Source: Bacteroidales bacterium UBA4788
GTDB taxonomy: Bacteria > Bacteroidota > Bacteroidia > Bacteroidales > VadinHA17
Reading direction: 5' to 3'
DNA length: 10,560 nt
NCBI GenBank assembly: GCA_002402965.1
Contig: DHGW01000034.1
Coordinates: 1-10,560, forward strand
A program made the position numbers and the translations under genes. The notes under the pieces are model-generated. The model saw only the letters and a list, made by a program, of their open reading frames with translations. It was not told the DNA's origin and searched no databases. This document shows positions 1-6,263 of this stretch, in pieces (the first letter of the stretch is position 1; the number at the start of each line of letters is the position of its first letter).

Positions 1-2202
1 ATAATTCACATCCAGTCGCTTACCGTTCAACCGGGCTTCTTTAACATAAACATTTTCCCTGTCATTCTCCGGTGCACTGATCACCAACTCTCTTCCGTCG
101 GAAAGGGTGACCGTTGCTTTCCTGAAGAGAGGTGAGCCCAGCACATACTCACCAGTCCCCGGCGTCACCGGGTAGAACCCCAGTGCGCTGAAGACATACC
201 AGGCAGATGTCTGGCCGTTGTCCTCATCACCGCAGTAGCCGTCAGGTGTGTAATTATAAAGTTTGTCCATCACCTCACGCACCCTCGCCTGAGTCTTCCA
301 TGGTTCGGGAGTATAGTTGTACAGGTAGATCATGTGCTGAACCGGCTGATTACCGTGAGCATAGTTGCCCATGTTCATCACCTGCATCTCTCTGATCTCA
401 TGTATTGGAAAACCGTAATAGGAGTCGTCAAACAGCGGCGGCACCACGAAGACTGAATCAAGCATGTGTGCCATTTCAACATCGCCGCCCATCAGTCCGG
501 CAAGACCTGCCACGTCATGAAAGACGCTCCAGGTATAGTGCCAGCTGTTTCCTTCAGTGAAGGCATCGCCCCATTTGTAGGGGCTGAAGGGCGACTGGAA
601 AGTGCCGTCGAGGTTTTTTCCCCTCATCAGTTTGCTTTCAGGATCAAAAACGTTGCGGTAGTTACGGGCCCTGGATGAGTAGAGATCAATCTCTTCCTGC
701 GGCCGGCCCAGTTCCTGTGCAAGCTTCCAGAGACACCAGTCGGCGTAGGCATACTCGAGTGTGCGAGCCACGTTCTCATTGATGTCTGCGTCGTACGGGA
801 CATACCCGAGACTGTTATAGTACTCAGCCCCGTACCTGCCTACGGAATGGACCGGGCCATGACCCTTTGTGTTCTTCACCATTGCATTCCACAGTGTATC
901 AATGGCATAGCCCCTGATACCCTTGAGGTATGCATCTGCTATCAGCGATGCCGAATTGCTGCCAATCATGCAGTCGCGGTGGCCGGGACTGGCCCATTCA
1001 GGCAGCCATCCGCTCTCCAGGTATGCATTAGCCAGACCCTCCATTATTTGCGAACTCATCTCCGGATACATCAGTGTTACCAGAGGCATGGCGGCCCGGA
1101 AGGTATCCCAGAAGCCGTTGTCAGTGAAGAGCCTGCCCGGCAGCACCTCCCCGTTGTAGGGGCTGTAGTGAAGCACATTGCCGGCGCTGTCAATCTCATG
1201 AAACATCCGAGGGAAAAGCAGTGTACGGTAGAGTGTGGAATAGAAGGTACGCACCTGGTCATCGGTCCCGCCTTCCACCCTGATGCGGCCAAGCTCGCTG
1301 TTCCAGCGCTCCCTGGCCGCTTCATGCACGCTGTCGAAGCCGCGGTCTCCGGTCTCCTGCCTGAGGTTCAGCATGGCCTGTCCCGGGGAGATGAATGACG
1401 ATGCCACCCTTGCAGTGACCTGCTCACCCCGTGTGGTGCGGAAACCGATCACAGCGGTGACATGATCACCCTCCTGCTGCGTTGCGCCGGGTTCCAGTGT
1501 GCCGTCAAGAGCCACGGACCAGAAGTCGAACGGACGGTCAAATTCAATCACAAAGAAGTTATGAAAATTCTCCGGGACACCGCCGTGGTTGTTGCGGCAA
1601 TAACCCACCACCTTGTTTTCCGGGGGAATAATCTGGACCATGGAGCCTCCCGCAAAGGCATCAATTACAACTGCTGATGAGTCGCTCTCCGGGAAAGTGA
1701 ATCTGAATAATGCTGCTCTTTCCGTTGGTGTCACCTCTGCAGATATGTCATAGTCGGCCAGGTAAACGCTGTAGTAATATGGTCTGGCCACCTCGGCCTT
1801 GTGTGAGAACCATGAGGCGCGCTGCGTCTCTGTCAGTCTGTTGCCGCCGGTAACGGGCATCAGTGAGAAGGCTGCGTAATCATTGATCCACGGGCTGGGC
1901 TGATGCGTCTGCCTGATACCTGTTATCCTGTGGTCATCATAGGTGTATCCCCATCCGTCGCCGTTCTTGCGTGTCTGAGGGGTCCAGAAGTTCATCCCGA
2001 AGGGAAGCGCAACGGCCGGGTAGGTATTACCGTGTGACAGCAGGTACTCGGAGTCTGTCCCCATCAGGGTGCTGACGAGGTCTGCAGGTTCAGTCCGGTC
2101 CTCATTGACCTGCATGCAGGCTGTGGCTGATATCAACGCAACAGAGGTCACCAGGGCACTGAGCATCTTCAGGTGGCAATTATGATTTTTGACGGTCTTC
2201 AT
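1..2202 (-). CDS. GH92 family alpha-mannosidase lipoprotein (probably alpha-1,2), 3' end outside window
   Basis: Calcium-dependent exo-alpha-mannosidase of glycoside hydrolase family 92, which trims mannose from N-glycans or mannans by an inverting mechanism. The open frame gives 734 residues with no stop before the left edge; family members are usually about 730-770 residues, so only a short C-terminus should be missing. Seen: a basic N-terminus, a hydrophobic stretch and a lipobox-like SATAC (Cys29), suggesting a periplasm- or surface-anchored lipoprotein; GNTYPAVALPFGM (58-70); Trp105; TEGNSWHYTW (549-558) with Glu550 as likely catalytic acid; His601-Glu602; HGNQP (616-620); GDEDNGQ (658-664) with Asp659/Asp661 as likely catalytic base. 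Trp105, Glu550, His601-Glu602 and Asp661 all lie 17 above the numbers I recall for the alpha-1,2-mannosidase BT3990 (Trp88, Glu533, His584-Glu585, Asp644). The ATG at 2202 is preceded directly by AAAGG and lies about 33 bases after a predicted transcription start. An in-frame Met13 is less likely because it would cut into the signal peptide. No SusC/SusD genes lie on the upstream side; the downstream side is not visible. Confidence 0.93.
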   Translation of the reverse strand, partial: MKTVKNHNCHLKMLSALVTSVALISATACMQVNEDRTEPADLVSTLMGTDSEYLLSHGNTYPAVALPFGMNFWTPQTRKNGDGWGYTYDDHRITGIRQTHQPSPWINDYAAFSLMPVTGGNRLTETQRASWFSHKAEVARPYYYSVYLADYDISAEVTPTERAALFRFTFPESDSSAVVIDAFAGGSMVQIIPPENKVVGYCRNNHGGVPENFHNFFVIEFDRPFDFWSVALDGTLEPGATQQEGDHVTAVIGFRTTRGEQVTARVASSFISPGQAMLNLRQETGDRGFDSVHEAARERWNSELGRIRVEGGTDDQVRTFYSTLYRTLLFPRMFHEIDSAGNVLHYSPYNGEVLPGRLFTDNGFWDTFRAAMPLVTLMYPEMSSQIMEGLANAYLESGWLPEWASPGHRDCMIGSNSASLIADAYLKGIRGYAIDTLWNAMVKNTKGHGPVHSVGRYGAEYYNSLGYVPYDADINENVARTLEYAYADWCLWKLAQELGRPQEEIDLYSSRARNYRNVFDPESKLMRGKNLDGTFQSPFSPYKWGDAFTEGNSWHYTWSVFHDVAGLAGLMGGDVEMAHMLDSVFVVPPLFDDSYYGFPIHEIREMQVMNMGNYAHGNQPVQHMIYLYNYTPEPWKTQARVREVMDKLYNYTPDGYCGDEDNGQTSAWYVFSALGFYPVTPGTGEYVLGSPLFRKATVTLSDGRELVISAPENDRENVYVKEARLNGKRLDVNY

Positions 2203-2241
2203 CCTTTAGCTTTAGTCAGTCAGGAACTTTTGGTATAACCA

Positions 2242-2271
2242 CAAAAATAAGGTTTTAATAATATCATGCAA
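2242..2271 (-). promoter_or_regulatory. Bacteroidota-type promoter for the GH92 gene
   Basis: On the minus strand TTG (2269-2271) is followed by 19 bases and then TATTTTTG (2242-2249). This is an exact match to the phylum's -33/-7 consensus of TTG or TTTG with TAnnTTTG. It would start transcription roughly 33 bases before the ATG at 2202. The -33 element lies only seven bases beyond the priA stop codon, so the GH92 gene can be transcribed independently of priA. Confidence 0.7.
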
Positions 2272-2277
2272 CTGCGC

Positions 2278-4293
2278 TCACTGAGGGTCCACATCGGCCT
2301 GTATACGTAACTGTCCCTTCCTTGCGGTCTTCAGTTCGTTCTCCGTCTCCCGGCGGATCATCTCCTTCACCTTCGATGGCGAGAGTCCGGCGCCTATCTT
2401 TATCATGATCGTCTTGATGTACCATTTCTGGACCTGCATCACCATGGGGAACTCGGGACCCAGAACAATGTTCCCCAGGTGCCTGCGGAGGTTCTCTGCC
2501 AGGCGTGCCGACGAAGTATTCAGCTCGTCCAGGTCACGGTGCTTCAGTGCTATCCTGATTATCCGGGTAAATGGCGGATATCCGAAGAGCGACCTCTCCT
2601 CCAGCTGTACGGAACTCATCGCCTTAAAGTTATGTTTCAGGACCTGCCTGAGGATCATGTTCGCCGGGTCCGCCGTCTGGATTATCACCCTCCCCCTCCG
2701 GGTCCGCCGTCCTGCCCGGCCGCTCACCTGTTCCATGAGCTGGAAGCTTCTCTCGTGTGCACGGAAGTCGGGAAAATGCATCATACTGTCCGCATCGAGG
2801 ATTCCCACCACGGTCAGCTTCTCAAAGTCGAGGCCCTTGGAGATCATCTGAGTGCCAATGAGTATGTCGGTTTCGCCTGCGGCGAAGGTGCTCAGGATAT
2901 CCGTTGCCGCGCCCCTGTGCCTTACGGTATCCTGGTCCATCCTGGCCACTCTGGCCGACGGAAACAGCAGCCTTATTTCCTCTTCGATCTTTTCGGTACC
3001 GAAACCTCTCGTTGTCAGGCCTGTTGAGCCGCATTCCGGGCACTCCGAAGGAACTCTAACGCTCTTGCCGCAATAATGGCAGACCAGTCTCCCGATGCTC
3101 TTATGGTATGTGTAACTCACCGAGCAGTTTGTGCATGCCGGGACATGACCGCAATCGGAGCACATCAAAAAGGGCGAGAATCCCCTCCTGTTCTGAAAGA
3201 GGATGACCTGCTCCTCTTTTTTAAGGGCATCCTCCACAGCCTCGAGCAGGCGTGGAGTGAAATGTGATGCCGGTCCTTTCTTCTTTCCTGTGTAACGTGT
3301 ATCGGCGATGACCATCTCCGGCATCAGGACGTCGCCGTATCGGGTCATCAGCTCGACGAAACCATATCTTCCCGTCAGCGCATTATGATAGCTCTCCAGG
3401 GACGGTGTTGCGGATCCCAGCAGAGTCTTTCCGTTGTGTATCCGGGCAAGCATCATCGCCGCATCGCGGGCGTGATATCGCGGGGCCGGATCATACTGCT
3501 TATAGGATGAATCATGCTCCTCATCGACGATAATCATGCCAAGGTCGCTGAAGGGGAGGAACAATGAAGATCTCACTCCAAGTATGGCTCTGAGGCTTCC
3601 GTCGCTGACCTTTTTCCAGACCTCTCGGCGCGCAGCAGGGGTCAGGCGCGAATGAAAAATCCCGATGGACGAGCCGAAATGCTTTCTGAGTCGTTCAATA
3701 ATCTGCGTTGTCAGGGCAATCTCAGGGAGCATGTAAAGGACTTGTCTTCCCTGCTCCATCTGTTCCTTCATCAGGTGGATATATATCTCCGTCTTGCCGC
3801 TTGAGGTGACGCCATGCAGAAGCACAGCCTCGCGGTCAGCGAACAGCTGCCTGATGCTGTCAAATGCCTCCCTCTGAACCCTGTTCAGCTCTGCCGGAGC
3901 AACGGGCACCGGGTTTACCTCCTTTTCCTCAACCACCGGGCGCCGGCGACGGAGCGTCCGGCCGGGCAAGTCTTCGGCCGATGGAATGGCTGCCTTCATC
4001 ACCTCACCAGGGTAAGCCATGTAGTAATCCGAGACCCAGATAAGGAAGTCGGTGAGACGCTCATGGAGAGAGATCTCTCCCGGAAGAAGGCCGGTGATCT
4101 CCCTGATGGTGACACCCTCCGGCGGGATATCGTGAACCCTGACCACCAGTCCCGTTGCTTCCCTGCTCTGACCAAAAGGAACGGTCACCAGGCTGCCACG
4201 GTGAACCGACGCACTTATCTCTCCGGGTATGCCATAGGTAAAGAAGCCGCTGACGGCAACAGGAATGATTATATCCGCGAACTGGTCATTCAT
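2278..4293 (-). CDS. priA: Primosomal protein N' (replication restart helicase PriA), winged-helix domain apparently absent
   Basis: A 3'-5' DNA helicase that recognises stalled forks and D-loops and starts reloading of the replicative helicase. From the ATG at 4293 it is 671 residues. An upstream in-frame TTG at 4311 is possible, but the ATG begins the conserved fold (MNDQFADIIIPV) and is preferred. Seen in order: 3'-DNA-binding domain (1 to about 105, ending in DYYMAYPGEVMKAAIP); a short charged, Pro-rich linker (about 106-135); Walker A GVTSSGKTE (161-169, Lys167); DEEH (257-260); GSATPS (293-298); four CxxC pairs (378/381, 387/390, 405/408, 418/421) that should bind two zinc ions; QVSGRAGR motif VI (522-529); and a C-terminal ending ADVDPQ resembling the E. 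coli end. The Walker lysine is residue 230 in E. coli, so the N-terminal part is about 63 residues shorter, while the distance from that lysine to the end is nearly the same (504 against 502). The gene lies 87 bases after sucC with no clear terminator or promoter between, so the two may be cotranscribed. Confidence 0.96.
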   Translation of the reverse strand: MNDQFADIIIPVAVSGFFTYGIPGEISASVHRGSLVTVPFGQSREATGLVVRVHDIPPEGVTIREITGLLPGEISLHERLTDFLIWVSDYYMAYPGEVMKAAIPSAEDLPGRTLRRRRPVVEEKEVNPVPVAPAELNRVQREAFDSIRQLFADREAVLLHGVTSSGKTEIYIHLMKEQMEQGRQVLYMLPEIALTTQIIERLRKHFGSSIGIFHSRLTPAARREVWKKVSDGSLRAILGVRSSLFLPFSDLGMIIVDEEHDSSYKQYDPAPRYHARDAAMMLARIHNGKTLLGSATPSLESYHNALTGRYGFVELMTRYGDVLMPEMVIADTRYTGKKKGPASHFTPRLLEAVEDALKKEEQVILFQNRRGFSPFLMCSDCGHVPACTNCSVSYTYHKSIGRLVCHYCGKSVRVPSECPECGSTGLTTRGFGTEKIEEEIRLLFPSARVARMDQDTVRHRGAATDILSTFAAGETDILIGTQMISKGLDFEKLTVVGILDADSMMHFPDFRAHERSFQLMEQVSGRAGRRTRRGRVIIQTADPANMILRQVLKHNFKAMSSVQLEERSLFGYPPFTRIIRIALKHRDLDELNTSSARLAENLRRHLGNIVLGPEFPMVMQVQKWYIKTIMIKIGAGLSPSKVKEMIRRETENELKTARKGQLRIQADVDPQ

Positions 4294-4380
4294 TGTGTGA
4301 AAAGGAAACAAATTAAGAATAAACGGAGAGAAAGACCTTGGCGGCAGAGGGAATTTATCAACGAAGCGATGTCCGATCTA

Positions 4381-5571
4381 CTATGCCAGTGCGCTCTTTA
4401 CCTTCTCCGCGGCGTCGGTGAAGGTGGAGGCTGCAATTACCTTCAACCCGGAGTTGTTAATAAGCTCCCTTGCCTCCACAGCGTTGGTGCCCTGCAGCCT
4501 GACTATCACCGGCACCCTGATGTCGCCGATGGATTTATAGGCCTCGATGATACCTGCCGCCACGCGGTCACACCTGACTATCCCTCCGAAGATGTTCACC
4601 AGTATAGCCCTGACGTTCGGGTCCTTGAGAATTATCCTGAAACCGGCTTCAACCGTTTTCGGGTTTGCCCCGCCGCCCACATCCAGGAAGTTGGCAGGTT
4701 TGCCCCCGGAGAGTTGGATCAGGTCCATGGTTGCCATGGCCAGACCGGCCCCGTTCACCATGCAGCCCACGTCACCGTCAAGCTTGACATAATTGAGGTT
4801 GCTTTGCCCGGCCTCTACCTCAGTCGGATCCTCCTCGTTAAGGTCGCGCATGGCCGCCAGCTCGGGATGGCGGTAAAGAGCGTTGTCATCGAGGATCACC
4901 TTGCAGTCAACTGCCAGTACTTTATCATCACTGGTCTTCAGAAGCGGGTTGATCTCCATCATTGAGGCGTCAGAGCTGACAAATGCCTCCCACATTCCCT
5001 TGAGGAAAGTTACCATCTCGCGGTATGCCTTGCCATGCAGGCCGAGGTTGGATGCGATGGTTCGCATCTGGAACTCATGCAGGCAGCAGGTGGAGTCAAC
5101 AGCCTCGGTTAAGAGTGCCTCCGGGTTTCGGGCAGCCACCTCTTCGATATCCATTCCGCCTTCAGTGGAGTAGACAACCACATAGGCCGACTTCCTGCGG
5201 TCAAGCAGCAGCGACAGGTAAAACTCCTTTATTTCAGATTCTCCCTTGTAATATACATCGCGGGCAACCAGCACCTTATGCACCACCTTACCTGCCGGGC
5301 CTGTCTGAGGTGTCACGAGAGTCATCCCAAGCATTCGTGAGGCCACCTCTGATGCCTCACCGGGTGACCGGGCAATCTTCACTCCTCCCCCCTTGCCACG
5401 GCCTCCTGCATGGATCTGGGCCTTGATGACAAAGATCTCCGTTCCAAATTTCTTTTTAAGTTCTTCTGCCACCATCTCAGCCTGGTCAGCTGTTTCGGCA
5501 ATAAATCCCTCCTGAACGGCAGCGCCATGTGCCTGCAGAATGGATTTTCCCTGGTATTCGTGGATATTCAT
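4381..5571 (-). CDS. sucC: Succinate-CoA ligase (ADP-forming) subunit beta
   Basis: Beta subunit of succinyl-CoA synthetase, a cytoplasmic TCA-cycle enzyme that interconverts succinyl-CoA plus NDP and phosphate with succinate, CoA and NTP. At 396 residues it matches the family (388 in E. coli). Seen: an N-terminal ATP-grasp domain (1 to about 235) opening with MNIHEYQGK, with the nucleotide-binding HAGGRGKGGGVK (54-65), STEGGMDIE (135-143), and EINPL with Glu206/Asn208 plus Asp222, which correspond to the metal-binding Asn199/Asp213 of E. coli. The C-terminal CoA-ligase domain (about 240-396) carries MVNGAGLAMATMD (271-283), FLDVGGGA (295-302) and NIFGGIVRCD (326-335). Nucleotide preference (ATP or GTP) cannot be read reliably. 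The partner sucD is not next to it: downstream is priA and upstream is a divergent methyltransferase gene. The ATG at 5571 starts the conserved N-terminus and has no Shine-Dalgarno site, which is normal for this phylum. Confidence 0.97.
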   Translation of the reverse strand: MNIHEYQGKSILQAHGAAVQEGFIAETADQAEMVAEELKKKFGTEIFVIKAQIHAGGRGKGGGVKIARSPGEASEVASRMLGMTLVTPQTGPAGKVVHKVLVARDVYYKGESEIKEFYLSLLLDRRKSAYVVVYSTEGGMDIEEVAARNPEALLTEAVDSTCCLHEFQMRTIASNLGLHGKAYREMVTFLKGMWEAFVSSDASMMEINPLLKTSDDKVLAVDCKVILDDNALYRHPELAAMRDLNEEDPTEVEAGQSNLNYVKLDGDVGCMVNGAGLAMATMDLIQLSGGKPANFLDVGGGANPKTVEAGFRIILKDPNVRAILVNIFGGIVRCDRVAAGIIEAYKSIGDIRVPVIVRLQGTNAVEARELINNSGLKVIAASTFTDAAEKVKSALA

Positions 5572-5672
5572 GACAAGATCAGATTTAGCTCAGAGGTTAG
5601 AATAACATCATGTGTCAATCAGGTATGTAATTTACTCTTTTTTTATAATTATTTTCGTTAAAATTTTCCTGA
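5572..5672. promoter_or_regulatory. Divergent intergenic region between sucC and the trmH-family gene
   Basis: This 101-base gap separates two head-to-head genes and must hold both of their promoters unless these lie inside coding sequence. It is strongly AT-rich, especially at 5630-5668. Only imperfect -7 elements are seen: TATTTTCG on the plus strand (5650-5657) and TAAATCTG on the minus strand (5582-5589). Each has one mismatch and neither has a TTG at the right distance, so no precise promoter is claimed. Confidence 0.4.
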
Positions 5673-6209
5673 ATGAGGAAGCTGACAAACGATGAGTTGA
5701 ACCGTAAGAGTGTCCGGGAGTTCAAAGCCTCCGGAAAATCACCCTTCCTCATTGTCCTTGACAATGTCCGGAGTCTTAACAACATAGGATCAATCTTCCG
5801 TTCTGCCGATGCATTTATTGTTGAGGCAGTGTGGCTTTGCGGCATCACGGCCACTCCTCCGCACAGGGAGATACACAAGTCAGCCCTGGGGGCAACCGAA
5901 TCGGTTGACTGGAAGTACTATGAAAGCGCCTCCACCGCGGTGATGGAACTGAAGCAGGAAGGTTACGTCATTGTCTCGGTGGAGCAGACTGAAGGATCAA
6001 TCCCGCTCAACCGTTTCATGCCGGAGCCTGGCAAGAGATATGCGCTCGTTTTCGGGCATGAGATAAAAGGGGTGAGCGAGGAGGTTGTAAGCCTGTCCGA
6101 TGTATGCGTGGAGATACCGCAGTATGGTACCAAGCACTCGTTCAATGTGGCTGTCAGTGCGGGGATCGTCCTGTGGGAGCTGGCCGGCCGTACCATGACC
6201 AATGAATAA
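5673..6209 (+). CDS. TrmH-family (SpoU/SPOUT) RNA 2'-O-methyltransferase
   Basis: A SAM-dependent methyltransferase of the SPOUT class that probably methylates a ribose 2'-OH in tRNA or rRNA; the exact target cannot be assigned. It is 178 residues. Motif 1 is NIGSIFRSADAF (37-48) with the conserved Asn37 and Arg43, motif 2 is FGHEIKGVS (127-135), and motif 3 is IPQYGTKHSFNVAVSAG (148-164), which forms the trefoil-knot SAM site and dimer interface. There is no N-terminal substrate-binding extension such as RlmB has, so it is a minimal catalytic domain like TrmH or TrmL. CGITATPPHREIHKSALGA (56-74) follows the pattern I associate with Bacteroidota members. It is the only plus-strand gene here, divergent from sucC and convergent with the lipoprotein gene, and it ends at a strong terminator. 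The ATG at 5673 opens the conserved MRKLTNDELNR segment. Confidence 0.93.
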   Translation: MRKLTNDELNRKSVREFKASGKSPFLIVLDNVRSLNNIGSIFRSADAFIVEAVWLCGITATPPHREIHKSALGATESVDWKYYESASTAVMELKQEGYVIVSVEQTEGSIPLNRFMPEPGKRYALVFGHEIKGVSEEVVSLSDVCVEIPQYGTKHSFNVAVSAGIVLWELAGRTMTNE

Positions 6210-6247
6210 AAAGAACCCCGTCCGCCAGCTGGCGGACGGGGTTCTTT
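6210..6247. terminator. Bidirectional rho-independent terminator (perfect 38-base palindrome)
   Basis: A perfect inverted repeat starts one base after the trmH-family stop codon. The left arm reads AAAGAACCCCGTCCGCCAG and the right arm is its exact reverse complement, with AGCT at the centre as the likely tetraloop. The GC-rich stem is followed by TTCTTTATTATT on the plus strand and TTCTTTTTATTC on the minus strand. Lying between convergent genes, it should stop transcription from both sides. Confidence 0.9.
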
Positions 6248-6263
6248 ATTATTGAGAATTAAT

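Noticed and set aside
346..348. Gln at HGNQP as loss of the GH92 catalytic acid, suggesting a phosphomannosidase-like enzyme
   Set aside because: Residue spacing places the catalytic acid at Glu550 in TEGNSWHYTW, which is intact, so the Gln is a different position.
847..1398. Plus-strand open frame of 183 codons antisense to the GH92 gene
   Set aside because: The opposite strand encodes conserved GH92 sequence throughout; the antisense translation resembles nothing and has no promoter.
2227..2247. Small imperfect hairpin (GGT-TAT-ACC core) near the GH92 transcription start, as a possible operator
   Set aside because: Only three strong pairs around a three-base loop in AT-rich DNA, overlapping the promoter; easily due to chance.
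4294..4311. N-terminal extension of PriA from a TTG at 4311
   Set aside because: The ATG at 4293 starts the conserved domain and the six extra residues add nothing recognisable.
3814..4965. A long plus-strand open frame of 383 codons antisense to priA and sucC
   Set aside because: It spans two well-conserved minus-strand genes and the gap between them, its translation has no recognisable domain, and its length is explained by codon bias of the genes opposite.
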